DNA of 64,000 nt from Yersinia massiliensis CCUG 53443 (GCF_000312485.1 NZ_HE997643.1:1865127-1929126); one strand, 5' to 3'. Shown: positions 45,171 to 54,303, counted from the first letter of the stretch. A program made the numbers and translations. The notes: generated from the sequence alone by a model not told the origin.

Positions 45171-46349
45171 ATGCCACTATCAGCTAGGCAGGTAGAAACA
45201 GCTAAACCACAGGAAAAGGCCTATAAGCTTTCTGATGGTGGAGGTTTATTTTTGTATGTCTCTACCACTGGCGCTAAGTCATGGCGGCTCAAGTACAGAA
45301 TTAACGGGAAAGAGAAACTACTGACCATTGGGTTGTTTCCAGCCACAACGCTAGCTGACGCACGTCAAAAGAGAGATGAAGCGAAATCACTACTTGCTGA
45401 TGGTGTGGATCCATCTCAAGACAAGAAAGCAAAAAAAGTCTCTCAGCGCATATCAGCGGAAAACACTTTCGAAGCTATTGCAAGAGAGTGGCACGGTTCA
45501 AAAAGGAAAGTATGGACACCCGACTACAGTGACCTAGTTATGTCTATGTTCGTGCGTGACGTTTTCCCTTTCATCGGACATATGCCAATAAAAGACGTAA
45601 AACCTTTAATGCTTTTGGATGTACTCAGAAAAATTGAAGGGCGCGGAGCTATGGAGATGGCGAGGAAAACAAGGCGGCGGTGCGGGGAGGTTTTTAAATA
45701 CGCAATTGTTACTGGCCGAGCGGAATATAACCCTGCCCCAGATTTGACGGTAGCAATGACGCCACCAAATAGCACCCACTATCCATTCCTCACCGAGGCT
45801 GAAGTTCCAGATTTCATTATTGCGCTTAACTCATACTTTGGCAGTGTCATAGCTAAGGCCGCAACCCAGATATTAATGCTGACAGGATTGCGAACTAAAG
45901 AGCTGCGCCATGCTAAGTGGAGTGATGTTGATCTGGATGCTGCTATATGGACCATCCCAATTGAAGTGATGAAGAAACGCCGGTTGCATATTGTCCCGCT
46001 ATCCAGCCAAGTCATTAACTTGTTCAAACAGCTACAACCAATAACCGGACACTTTGAATTGGTCTTCCCTGGGCGTAATGACCGAACCAAGCCTATTAGT
46101 GAGAATACTGTCTTAGGGGTGATCCGCAGAGTTGGTTATGAGGGGAGAACATGCGGCCATGGCTTCAGACATCAAATGAGTTCAATACTCAATGAGCATG
46201 GTTTCGAGGGCGATTGGGTAGAGAGACAACTGGCGCACTTAGATAAAAGTAAAATAAGAGGCGTTTATAACCACGCCCAATATATCGATGACAGAAAGCG
46301 CATGATGCAATGGTATGCGGACTATCTTGATTCAATGGTCAGAAAGTAG
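45171..46349 (+). CDS. Tyrosine integrase of right prophage
   Basis: This 392-residue P4-like integrase has an N-terminal DUF4102 arm-binding domain (TAKPQEKAYKLSDGGGLFLY), a core-binding domain (about 95-190), and a catalytic domain with Arg241 (TGLRTKEL), His330-x-x-Arg333 (HGFR), His356 and Tyr366 (GVYNH). It would recombine at tRNA-Arg(CCU). It shares its domain layout with the left prophage integrase but differs clearly in sequence. Confidence 0.95.
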   Translation: MPLSARQVETAKPQEKAYKLSDGGGLFLYVSTTGAKSWRLKYRINGKEKLLTIGLFPATTLADARQKRDEAKSLLADGVDPSQDKKAKKVSQRISAENTFEAIAREWHGSKRKVWTPDYSDLVMSMFVRDVFPFIGHMPIKDVKPLMLLDVLRKIEGRGAMEMARKTRRRCGEVFKYAIVTGRAEYNPAPDLTVAMTPPNSTHYPFLTEAEVPDFIIALNSYFGSVIAKAATQILMLTGLRTKELRHAKWSDVDLDAAIWTIPIEVMKKRRLHIVPLSSQVINLFKQLQPITGHFELVFPGRNDRTKPISENTVLGVIRRVGYEGRTCGHGFRHQMSSILNEHGFEGDWVERQLAHLDKSKIRGVYNHAQYIDDRKRMMQWYADYLDSMVRK

Positions 46350-46409
46350 ATTAACTGGCGTCATTTCGACGCCACCAACCTCATGGGCGTCCATGCCAGC
46401 CCACATAGA

Positions 46410-47540
46410 CTATCCTCTCTCCCCATGCATAGGCGCATGTTGCTTTATCGATGTAGCGTACTTCCCAAGCTTATTTGATGGTATCTCAATGTATGAATGT
46501 GTTAAGTGACTTATAAAAATTACCACCAGCAAGGATACTAATGATGATGTATATATACTGATATTATTATCAAGCATTATTGATATGATTACATACCCGC
46601 AAGTGGCGTGTAATAAATAAACCGGATAGCTAATATCGGCAAAGTAATCCATAATTTTATTATCGTTAAATTTACTTCTAAAAAAATAACAAGTTAAAAA
46701 CACCACCAAACCATAAATATAATTAAAACCAAGAACTGATAGTTGGTTATTATCGCCCTCCAACAAAAGATACAGATAGGATAAAAATAAAAACATCACA
46801 GAATAAATGAAGCACCGCATTAATGTCACAACTCCCTTAAAGTGCATATAAATACAATAGCCAACACACATATAAGGTATATACTTGAATCTTAATAGTA
46901 AAGTAAGTAAATAATAAGGAATTTCAACATTGAAAAACCTCAGAGAAAAAAACAGTAATAACACCAGTGAAAGTAAAACAAAAAGAACATTAGCGATAAA
47001 TTTTTCTTTTTTTGTAATTAAAAAAACCAAAGCAAATACAAAGTAAAAAAGCAATTCAATAGTTAATGTCCAGTTAACAAAATTAATAGAAGATTCACCA
47101 GCCATATCATGATATAAAAATATATTGCTTAAAATTCTTGCGGGGCTAAATCTCTCGATAAAATTAATTGGCTTCCAGTAGATGAATGAAAACAATAAAA
47201 AAAATGCACTTATAATCAATGCAGCCCAGTACGTAGGAAAGATACGGAATATTCTTTGGAATATGAATTTCGAACTTGTCATTTTCCCTAATGAAAACAT
47301 AATAACAAATCCACTTATTAAAAAAAATATTGACACACCAAGTGGGCCTAAATATACATTGGCGAAATGTTTAGATAAGAAAGAAACAATAATAAAATCA
47401 TTTGGTTGGTGCTCTTCTATGTTACTACCTATTACAGAAGAGATATATTTCTTTTGATAGAAATAAGATCCAAGATAGTGCGATATGATTACTATCATCG
47501 CAGCCACGCCCCTCAATTGGTTTGCAAATTGAACGCGCAT
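46410..47540 (-). CDS. Acyltransferase 3 family protein, probable O-antigen acetylase
   Basis: This 376-residue integral membrane acyltransferase begins MRVQFANQLRGVAAMIVIIS (RGVAA motif and catalytic His in IISHYLGSYF) and has about ten hydrophobic helices, as in OafA-type O-acetyltransferases. The gene is markedly AT-rich compared with its neighbours, pointing to separate acquisition. Phage genes of this class at the integrase-proximal end change the host O antigen, which blocks further adsorption and alters serotype. Here that is inference. ATG 47540 follows GAGGAG. Confidence 0.85.
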   Translation of the reverse strand: MRVQFANQLRGVAAMIVIISHYLGSYFYQKKYISSVIGSNIEEHQPNDFIIVSFLSKHFANVYLGPLGVSIFFLISGFVIMFSLGKMTSSKFIFQRIFRIFPTYWAALIISAFFLLFSFIYWKPINFIERFSPARILSNIFLYHDMAGESSINFVNWTLTIELLFYFVFALVFLITKKEKFIANVLFVLLSLVLLLFFSLRFFNVEIPYYLLTLLLRFKYIPYMCVGYCIYMHFKGVVTLMRCFIYSVMFLFLSYLYLLLEGDNNQLSVLGFNYIYGLVVFLTCYFFRSKFNDNKIMDYFADISYPVYLLHATCGYVIISIMLDNNISIYTSSLVSLLVVIFISHLTHSYIEIPSNKLGKYATSIKQHAPMHGERG

Positions 47541-47686
47541 TCATACTCCTCGATTCCGCGATTTTATTTTCATAGCATAGGGGGAAATTTCCTCTCTCAC
47601 TATACTACTATGCTTACCAAATTAAAAATACATGATTATGATTTAACAGGCCAACAATGATGGCGTCCTTGCCAATGGTGCGTATT

Positions 47687-47878
47687 TTATGGATATATCG
47701 GTTGAGGTAAGAATGGCTTTAACCATTCTGGGAGAGATTCATAGTATGCAATGTATCTTGGGTCATCAGCATAAACCTCCCCTAAATTATCATAAACAGA
47801 TGGTGACTGAGGGCAGCAAAACCAAGATATTATTACTGTTTCCGTTTCGTCGGAAAACTGCACATATAAAATATCCAT
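47687..47878 (-). CDS. Small tail-fibre-associated protein
   Basis: This 63-residue acidic protein starts MDILYVQFSDETETVIISWF and contains GEVYADDPRYIAYYESLP, a pattern common to small proteins encoded directly after tail-fibre genes in enteric phages. GGGGA lies 6 nt upstream of the ATG. It may be a fibre chaperone or tip component. The function is not established. Confidence 0.65.
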   Translation of the reverse strand: MDILYVQFSDETETVIISWFCCPQSPSVYDNLGEVYADDPRYIAYYESLPEWLKPFLPQPIYP

Positions 47879-47889
47879 GTAATTCCCCG

Positions 47890-49365
47890 TTAAAATGAAT
47901 AGTCAACCAACGAAGATGCGAAATTGGTAAAAGTACCAACCGTTGCATTCGCTGAGTAATAAACGGTTTGTGTGGTAGTTATCGGAATGTTCATGGCTGT
48001 ATATGTGACACCATAACTTGCAGTTGTTGCCATTGCACTTGCCCGCCAAGCGATGCCTGAGAGCGATGAAGCAAACGCCAAACCAACAACACCGTTGTTT
48101 GATGTTCCTGCTGAACCATCTACGCTGCAATACTTAGCATTTATGGGTAAGTAATTGGGCATATTTATCGCCAAAAGCGGAGTCGTTCCAGTGGTAACAC
48201 TTAAAATAGTTACCCTAGGGAATGAAACATTCCTATCTAACTGGTAACCAATAGTGAATTGACTGCTTGCAGTTCGCCACACACTAACCAACGCTGACGC
48301 CGTATAACCAGATGGCATATTTGCCCCGCCATATACCTCAGGAGCCAGCACTGACGTAGCATTAACAGCCAGCAATGCAGATACTTGAGTTGTGGGATTA
48401 TATATCGCATACAGCGCGACAAATCCCGCGGCCGGAACGGTGCCAGTGTCCATCCCGCCAGCGCCGGTGGTCGCAAGGTTAATTGTCTTGCTGAAGCTAG
48501 TTAACAGATACGGCTGCCCACTCAGTCCAGTAGTAACCGTAAGCTGATCTGCGGTAAATGTTGCAGTAGCAGAGGCAGCCGTTACGGACATTTTCGCATT
48601 GCGAGAAGCACCAACAACCGGTGACCACTGAGCGTTACCTTGCCCTAAGTTTACGGCGTGATTGTTGTTCGTTGCTGCCTGCACCATCAGCGGGCCATTC
48701 AATGTGATATTCGTTCCATCACTGAATACTACTGCTGTAGTGCCAACAGGAATAGCAACGCCACTCCCTGATGCGGTTTTACAGGTTACGGTGAAATTCC
48801 CAGTACAGTTGTTGGTTACGATCCACTTTGATAACCAGCTCGGGAATACCAAGTTGATATTCGCTGTTAACGTTCCAGATAAGGTAATGCGGTCATTCGA
48901 TGCTTGCAGAGCGGTCAAAGTGACGTTAGCGCCTGCAAGTCCGGTAATGGATGTTACGCCATGATTTTTATCTGGCACCCAGCCTGTAGTGATACCAGAT
49001 TCAGGGGCAATAGTATTACCCTCTGTTGTATTTAGCCAATACCCAGTATAGGTTGAGTTTATTAATCTTGCTCCTTTCGGATAACCGCTTACGAGTGATG
49101 AAAATGCAGAATCATATAAATACCCTCCCCCTGCATTAGCCCATCGAATAGAATCAGTAATCGCGTTCAGCACTCCATTAAAATCTGTGCCATATGGAGG
49201 GATGCCTCCTGCCGTTAATGGAATGCGTGTTAGAGGTGGAAACCCATCAGTGAAAGAAGCCCTGCCGCCCTCAATACCTATTTGAGAATCGATAGGAATT
49301 GTTTGCTTAACACCACTATTTGCAAATGGTACCGGCATTCTTGTTGGTATAGAGCTATTTTGCAT
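47890..49365 (-). CDS. Tail fibre protein
   Basis: This protein of about 491 residues starts MQNSSIPTRMPVPFANSGVK. The N-terminal ~160 residues (IPIDSQIGIEGGRASFTDGF, GGIPPYGTDFNGVLNAITDS) match the baseplate-attachment domain of many phage fibres. The central part (about 160-270) is repeat-like beta structure and the C-terminal ~200 residues form a receptor-binding head with many Ser/Thr/Ala. ATG 49365 follows AGGA and overlaps the preceding gene by 11 bp. Confidence 0.9.
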   Translation of the reverse strand: MQNSSIPTRMPVPFANSGVKQTIPIDSQIGIEGGRASFTDGFPPLTRIPLTAGGIPPYGTDFNGVLNAITDSIRWANAGGGYLYDSAFSSLVSGYPKGARLINSTYTGYWLNTTEGNTIAPESGITTGWVPDKNHGVTSITGLAGANVTLTALQASNDRITLSGTLTANINLVFPSWLSKWIVTNNCTGNFTVTCKTASGSGVAIPVGTTAVVFSDGTNITLNGPLMVQAATNNNHAVNLGQGNAQWSPVVGASRNAKMSVTAASATATFTADQLTVTTGLSGQPYLLTSFSKTINLATTGAGGMDTGTVPAAGFVALYAIYNPTTQVSALLAVNATSVLAPEVYGGANMPSGYTASALVSVWRTASSQFTIGYQLDRNVSFPRVTILSVTTGTTPLLAINMPNYLPINAKYCSVDGSAGTSNNGVVGLAFASSLSGIAWRASAMATTASYGVTYTAMNIPITTTQTVYYSANATVGTFTNFASSLVDYSF

Positions 49366-50032
49366 CTTGAAGTCCTGAGTCTGGGAAGAATGTCCCTTGG
49401 TCAAAGGGGGCCAGCTCTGCTTCAGCAAAGCCGAATGTATAGTCAAAATTGGTAATCATCATCTGCGCGAGGACGCCAGCAGATCTTGGAATGGCTGTAG
49501 AATTAAGAACAATTGAACGTTCGACAGGGGTTAAATCAAATCCAAATACATATCTGATTGTCATTCCTCCCGTATCTGCAACAAAAACAATTCCTCTATC
49601 TGTAAAAAGATATCTGAGCAATTTATTTAAATTCATTGCAGTGCAATCAGTAATATTTGCAAGTGCTTTCACCATTATTAAAAGGCGATATGCATCATCA
49701 GTCAAAGATACTGTTGTTGTTGCTAATGGGCCTTCGTAGAATGGGGCTTGCCCGAATGGTTGAGGGCTTGTTAAATCCGACCCAATCCCTTCAGATTCTA
49801 CAAACCCCAAATTTAACTGCGTAGTTTCAACCTGCAATAATCTAGGAATATCAACGATAGCCCCCCAGATGTCTAACCCGAACCCCACCGCCGTTTCGAC
49901 GTTCCAGATAAAGTTATAGAAGTTATCTAAATCAACCTCCGGATCTATTGCATCATTAAATGTGCTGATTATTGATGTAATTGTTGGACTATTGGCATAT
50001 TGACTGAGAAGTGTGTCTTTGTAATTTTCCAT
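49355..50032 (-). CDS. Tail protein of DUF2612 type
   Basis: This 225-residue protein starts MENYKDTLLSQYANSPTITS and contains VGFGLDIWGAIVDIPRLL, the DUF2612 hallmark. In contractile-tailed phages it lies between baseplate J and the fibre and is thought to attach fibres, like P2 gpI. It overlaps the fibre gene by 11 bp. Confidence 0.88.
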   Translation of the reverse strand: MENYKDTLLSQYANSPTITSIISTFNDAIDPEVDLDNFYNFIWNVETAVGFGLDIWGAIVDIPRLLQVETTQLNLGFVESEGIGSDLTSPQPFGQAPFYEGPLATTTVSLTDDAYRLLIMVKALANITDCTAMNLNKLLRYLFTDRGIVFVADTGGMTIRYVFGFDLTPVERSIVLNSTAIPRSAGVLAQMMITNFDYTFGFAEAELAPFDQGTFFPDSGLQDAK

Positions 50033-50034
50033 AT

Positions 50035-51246
50035 CTACACCAACGTTACTGTAATGTTGGTTGCATCAAGAGTTGGACGCTGATCTATTCCAATCGTTGC
50101 TGAAGTTGATATGCCAGGTGACACCACCCCAAGCAACACTGATTGAATATTTACGTTATTACTTACTGATGCTATTCCTGAATAATAACGAGATGCGTAA
50201 ATGGTCGCCCCTATACGAGCGCGTGATCCACCATCCGAACCATTAAATGAATTAATAATCGAGTCCTGTATTAATTCGACAATATTTGACGGCAATGCGG
50301 AGTTCATTGCTATCTGAATATCAAAATAAACAGGGACCGCCGTAGGTGTTACCCACTTAACCAAATATTGTGGGCGCGGAGGCTGATAGTTCATGTCTTC
50401 AATGGTGTAGGTTGTATCGCCATTATAATCACAACCCAGTGATTTTTTATTCCATATTGCAGCTGCAATATCAGCCGCCGCGCCGCCAGCGCAAGCAACA
50501 TAAACAGAATGCGCGACAACTGAATAATTAGTTGAACCAATATTAACTGTTTCCCCTGTTGGGTTATCAATCACGTATGCATCGATAACGTCAGGTACTG
50601 ACAATACCCTAGCAAATATTGACTGAGGTGAATTAACAGCATTGGCGGCTACAGAATTCCGTCGCCTCGATTCAAAATCAGCTCTGCTTTCAACATCAAC
50701 ACCTGGCGTTCCAGACAACTCATTATCAATAGTGTCCCAGCCAATTATTGCGTTATAAATTCTTGATAAAGTGTTTGCTGGACATGCAATCGGACCTGTT
50801 GTGGTACATTGAAAATCTACATCGATATACCCTGCGTCTGGTATCACACCAGTGGTGATGGCTGAATATAGGAATCCGCTATTATCTTGCGCCATAGCTC
50901 CTATCGGTATTACAGTTCCAACCAATCCAGTACAGCGCCCAGTGACTACAGTCCCATACGCTGATATGCGATTCAGAAAATAAATGCGCCCTATAGCGTC
51001 CTGCATGCGCCCTGATGCGTAATCCGGGTTAACTTGGTTTACAAGTAATGCAATCTGATTATTCTTATCACCAATAATGGCTGTGTCGCTTTGCGCTATT
51101 TGGCCCTGCGGAGTGCTTAATTGCTGATTAACACCTCCCCCAAATGCCGTGTTGATATCAGCCATTCTCCCTGCAAGTATTGCTGTCTCATCTGGAAGCG
51201 TCAGTCCCTTATCAGTAAAGACAATGGCGGGTACATTTGTAGTCAT
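50035..51246 (-). CDS. Baseplate J-like protein
   Basis: This 403-residue wedge protein of the contractile baseplate has the gpJ-like core ELSGTPGVDVESRADFESRR, RNSVAANAVNSPQSIFARV, and a C-terminal domain of strands ending in VTLV. AAGGAATC precedes the ATG. It sits between the W-like and DUF2612 genes, the usual order. Confidence 0.9.
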   Translation of the reverse strand: MTTNVPAIVFTDKGLTLPDETAILAGRMADINTAFGGGVNQQLSTPQGQIAQSDTAIIGDKNNQIALLVNQVNPDYASGRMQDAIGRIYFLNRISAYGTVVTGRCTGLVGTVIPIGAMAQDNSGFLYSAITTGVIPDAGYIDVDFQCTTTGPIACPANTLSRIYNAIIGWDTIDNELSGTPGVDVESRADFESRRRNSVAANAVNSPQSIFARVLSVPDVIDAYVIDNPTGETVNIGSTNYSVVAHSVYVACAGGAAADIAAAIWNKKSLGCDYNGDTTYTIEDMNYQPPRPQYLVKWVTPTAVPVYFDIQIAMNSALPSNIVELIQDSIINSFNGSDGGSRARIGATIYASRYYSGIASVSNNVNIQSVLLGVVSPGISTSATIGIDQRPTLDATNITVTLV

Positions 51247-51255
51247 GATGATTCC

Positions 51256-51609
51256 TTAAAATGAGACTAGCGACACCACGCCATCGCTATCAGTAATTTG
51301 CACCTGTCCGGTTAATTCTCGGCCCTTGAAGCTGACGATCACACACTTAGCATCCGCAACGTTCGGTACTGAAAGGGCAGCAGATACCAAGTGAGATTTA
51401 ACCAAAGATATTGGAGGCCACTCTCCTAGTATTTGCTGCCAGTAAGGCAGCCCCTGAGACGTGTCATACCAGCACTCACCGATAAATGTTTTAATGGCGC
51501 TGGCGACGTCCTGAGCTATTGAGTAAGGCAAACTAGCCATGGCAATATCTCCATTTGCATCAAGAACTAAATCCCATGCAGTGCGATCTAGAAGCAGCGT
51601 GTTTTGCAT
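51256..51609 (-). CDS. Baseplate wedge protein, gpW/gp25 family
   Basis: This 117-residue protein contains YSIAQDVASAIKTFIGECWY then DTSQGLPYWQQILGEWPPIS, the gp25-like motif region that starts sheath assembly from the baseplate. GGAG precedes the ATG by 6 nt. It is the first baseplate gene after the cargo block, whose last gene ends in a terminator at 51633-51656. Confidence 0.9.
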   Translation of the reverse strand: MQNTLLLDRTAWDLVLDANGDIAMASLPYSIAQDVASAIKTFIGECWYDTSQGLPYWQQILGEWPPISLVKSHLVSAALSVPNVADAKCVIVSFKGRELTGQVQITDSDGVVSLVSF

Positions 51610-51632
51610 TGACTCTCCGGAATTTAGGTAAT

Positions 51633-51656
51633 AAAAAACCCACAGTTAAGTGGGTT
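51633..51656 (-). terminator. Rho-independent terminator of antirepressor operon
   Basis: On the minus strand ACCCAC-TTAACT-GTGGGT is followed by six T. It separates the cargo block from the gpW-like gene. Confidence 0.75.
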
Positions 51657-51682
51657 AGGTTTTGGTGATTAGACCTAACTAA

Positions 51683-52384
51683 TTAAGCTACATCAGCTCC
51701 GTGGATCAGGTGGCGCAACGCTTCTACCCCGTTAGCGTTGTAGCGGAACGCCTCAACTTGCTTGCTGCTATACGCAGACTTATCCATTACATAAATGCCG
51801 TACTGGTCAGTCTTGAGGTTATTGGCGTTAGATATGCGGCCGATTTTTTGAGCAGAAATACCAAGCATCTCACCAACCTGACCGGCTGTGTAGAAATGTT
51901 CTTCCAGCTTTGGCAAAGGGATGGCTTCAAAACCAGCGACTGGGTTAATAATATTAGCCGCGGCGCACTGTTTAGACAGCTCACTAAGGTTGGGCATCAT
52001 GTCGAAAAGCTGATGGACTGCATCTACTGACATTTTAAGTGTTCTTGCCCGACGATACTCTGGCAGTCCTGATGATGATTTCTCTTTCTTGCTTCCATCC
52101 TCAATTTGACGAAGACGGCGAATGACCTTCATTCGGAGTTGTGCGCTATAACCAGTCAGCAGGCATTCAACATGTTCTCGGTCCAGTAGGTACTCACTCT
52201 GTTTGCGATTCATGGTATCTAAATAGATGTGCTCAAATTTGAGCTTATCTTCTTTCAGATCTTCCAGCATAACTTCAACGTCACGCTTAACGTTTTTGTG
52301 CTGCTTACCTGTCAGAGTCGCAATCTCTCGGCTAGACATTTTCGTGACATCAGATCTACCATTTGCTAAAGTTAATGCAGACAT
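51683..52384 (-). CDS. Rha-family regulator with antirepressor-type C terminus
   Basis: This 233-residue protein has an N-terminal Rha domain (MSSREIATLTGKQHKNVKRD ... YLLDREHVECLLTGYSAQLR, about residues 15-90). A C-terminal domain follows with a helix-turn-helix (HFYTAGQVGEMLGISAQKIG, about 163-182), related to phage antirepressor KilAC-like domains. GAGG lies 5 nt before the ATG. It is the second Rha-type gene in the window and follows the antirepressor of the immI-like cassette. Confidence 0.85.
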   Translation of the reverse strand: MSALTLANGRSDVTKMSSREIATLTGKQHKNVKRDVEVMLEDLKEDKLKFEHIYLDTMNRKQSEYLLDREHVECLLTGYSAQLRMKVIRRLRQIEDGSKKEKSSSGLPEYRRARTLKMSVDAVHQLFDMMPNLSELSKQCAAANIINPVAGFEAIPLPKLEEHFYTAGQVGEMLGISAQKIGRISNANNLKTDQYGIYVMDKSAYSSKQVEAFRYNANGVEALRHLIHGADVA

Positions 52385-52410
52385 AAAACCTCACACGGTT
52401 TAGTTTATTG

Positions 52411-52438
52411 AGCCGCCAGCTCTAACTGGCGGTTTTTT
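52411..52438 (+). terminator. Plus-oriented hairpin with T run between two minus-strand genes
   Basis: CCGCCAG-CTCTAA-CTGGCGG is followed by six T on the plus strand, whereas the adjacent genes are on the minus strand. On the minus strand the same stem has an A-rich 3' side upstream only. It may stop antisense transcription or be a relic of another arrangement. Confidence 0.55.
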
Positions 52439-52459
52439 ATTGCCTGTGTTTTGGCAAAA

Positions 52460-53374
52460 TTAGTTAACCCCTAATACTCGCTCTACTGCGCTGACCTTGC
52501 TACGCAGCACTTGAATATGGTGTTGCAGCGAAAGTAACTGGAATAATGCGGCCTCCACTTCATATCCGGCATTTTTCAAATCAAACAATAAACGACCACA
52601 TGGATTAGGGTAATCAGCATCGGGAGTTAACATTCTGGCTGGATACGCCCAAGGTGAACTCAATGCCTTTTCACCAATAATCCATTTGAACTGTTCGAAG
52701 TATTCCATTGGGTAAGATATTTTCGGGGCTGGTAGCGCTTCCTGTTTGCCGAGGAACTCACCCTCAATAGGAACTCGCGCAGCCAGTGAGAGAGCTTCCG
52801 TGAACTGGTCTTCACTGATTTCTTTGTAGCTGCAACCAAAGTGAGTTTTCAACGCTGACCACATGGTGATTATGGCTTTGGCTTGGTTTTCTTTTGGCAA
52901 AGCCTTGCCGCGATTCATTACTAACTGTTTGACCGCTTCCTGCTGTTCGATGGTGATTTTACCGGGCAATGCTTTCTTGGTGGACTTACGTGGACTTTCA
53001 TAGCTTCCTGTTTTACGAATTGCGGGAAGAACTTCGGCAGTGACCCACTTGCGTACTCGGTGAGGTATGGTTCCCGGCTTTACAGCATCACGGCAGCGGA
53101 GTATCAGTGTATACATTCCTGACTCGCTTACGATATTGGCCTCTTCATTACCACGACTTAAGCCCTGAATTGAAGTTAGGGCTTTCTCATCATCATCTAA
53201 ATTCATGATGGCTTTGGTTGGGTTCGATAGTTCGAGCACGCGGCATAAATCAGCAGCAACGAACCATGGCTCATTATGGATACTTAACACCCGAACAGCA
53301 TGAGTATCAAAATGGAACTGTGATATTGCGGAAGTTTGCGTGTTATTTGCATTTGACTTTGCTAAACTATTCAT
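52460..53374 (-). CDS. BRO-N antirepressor (Ant-like)
   Basis: This protein of about 304 residues has an N-terminal BRO-N domain (VRVLSIHNEPWFVAADLCRV, LSRGNEEANIVSESGMYTL, VRKWVTAEVLPAIRKTGSY) and a C-terminal domain of unknown type with Tyr/Phe-rich helices. It is the positional and domain counterpart of P22 Ant, which inactivates CI-type repressors. ATG 53374 follows AAGGAA by 8 nt. A longer start at 53455, overlapping the Arc-like stop, is possible. Confidence 0.88.
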   Translation of the reverse strand: MNSLAKSNANNTQTSAISQFHFDTHAVRVLSIHNEPWFVAADLCRVLELSNPTKAIMNLDDDEKALTSIQGLSRGNEEANIVSESGMYTLILRCRDAVKPGTIPHRVRKWVTAEVLPAIRKTGSYESPRKSTKKALPGKITIEQQEAVKQLVMNRGKALPKENQAKAIITMWSALKTHFGCSYKEISEDQFTEALSLAARVPIEGEFLGKQEALPAPKISYPMEYFEQFKWIIGEKALSSPWAYPARMLTPDADYPNPCGRLLFDLKNAGYEVEAALFQLLSLQHHIQVLRSKVSAVERVLGVN

Positions 53375-53444
53375 TGTTAGTTCCTTGGTAGATACTGACA
53401 AATTAGAAACCCCTGCGGCTGCAACCAATGGGGTTTCGTTGTTT

Positions 53445-53618
53445 CTAAGCTGCATTAGAACGCTCTTCTCTCAAGCACCGCGCCAAACGCTGCACAATCG
53501 CAGAATTGATAGAAATTCCATCCATTTCAGCCATGCGGCGGATATCTTCTTTCATGCGCTCCGGCATGCGAAGCTGAAAGCTATCGTTCTTACGTCCGGT
53601 ATAAAGAACATCTTGCAT
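53445..53618 (-). CDS. Arc-like ribbon-helix-helix repressor
   Basis: This 57-residue protein reads MQDVLYTGRKNDSFQLRMPE, then RMKEDIRRMAEMDGISINSA and a basic tail. The beta-strand DSFQLRMP followed by two helices, with GISINSAIVQRL as the second, is the Arc/Mnt fold, and the length is close to P22 Arc (53). AGGAG lies 8 nt before the ATG. It overlaps the long form of the antirepressor gene, the arrangement of arc-ant in P22. Confidence 0.85.
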   Translation of the reverse strand: MQDVLYTGRKNDSFQLRMPERMKEDIRRMAEMDGISINSAIVQRLARCLREERSNAA

Positions 53619-53735
53619 TTACTTTCTCCTGTTTCAGATAGCATCATTTTGATGCCTGACACCATTATGATGTCATTGTGAGTAATGTCAATATGATGCT
53701 ACCGTGTTTTATATAAATAATTATGGACCCTAAAA
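53619..53735. promoter_or_regulatory. immI-like divergent control region
   Basis: A minus-strand promoter TTGACA (53686-53691) with a 16-bp spacer and CATAAT (53664-53669) would drive arc-ant. A perfect 15-bp palindrome GCATCA-TTT-TGATGC (53641-53655) lies just downstream of its start, and further ATGATG half-sites occur at 53667 and 53692, so TAGCATCAT and ATGATGCTA form an outer inverted pair. These are good candidates for Arc-like and Mnt-like operators. The plus-strand promoter for the Mnt-like gene is less clear (TATATAAAT near 53709). Confidence 0.65.
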
Positions 53736-54092
53736 ATGACTGAAAAAGATGACCCAAATTTTATAGAGCGATTTACGGTCAGGATGCCTGACGGAATGCG
53801 TGATGCCATAGCTGAACGTGCCAAGCAAAATGGCAGATCCATGAATTCTGAAATTGTTCAGATACTGCAAGACGCACTATCTGGGGGCGCTATAAATATG
53901 GATGCCGAGTTTGTTTCTGTTTTTAATCAAGTCACACACGCACAGCATGAAACAATAGAAGAATTCGATGCTGTTAATGAAAAGGTAGATTGGTTGATAG
54001 ATAAGCTTATGGAAAAAATTGATAACGAAAGCGCTAACGTTAGAGTGTTGCTTAAGGCAAAACAAAAATACGCCAATAAAAAACCTACCTGA
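53736..54092 (+). CDS. Mnt-like ribbon-helix-helix repressor
   Basis: This 118-residue protein has an N-terminal Arc/Mnt domain (FIERFTVRMPDGMRDAIAER, AKQNGRSMNSEIVQILQDAL, about residues 9-49) and a C-terminal coiled coil (about 60-115) that would tetramerise it, as the shorter Mnt C terminus does in P22. It is divergent from the Arc-like and Ant-like genes across a shared control region. In the lysogen it should keep the antirepressor off. Confidence 0.85.
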   Translation: MTEKDDPNFIERFTVRMPDGMRDAIAERAKQNGRSMNSEIVQILQDALSGGAINMDAEFVSVFNQVTHAQHETIEEFDAVNEKVDWLIDKLMEKIDNESANVRVLLKAKQKYANKKPT

Positions 54093-54303
54093 GCAGCTTC
54101 GCACCACACCCAACAGCGCTTCGATGTAGAGTAAAGCACAGTGCTTTGAGGTGGTAAATAGCCCAAAAATCGCTCAATCGTAATCAATCGTAGAAAAGAG
54201 ATAAATTTACAAAACTATTGATAACGCCGGCGCACGGACGCGCCAGATCCTTGGCAATTTGTAATCGTCAAAGTGGAAAATTAATCTAAGGAAACATATC
54301 ACT

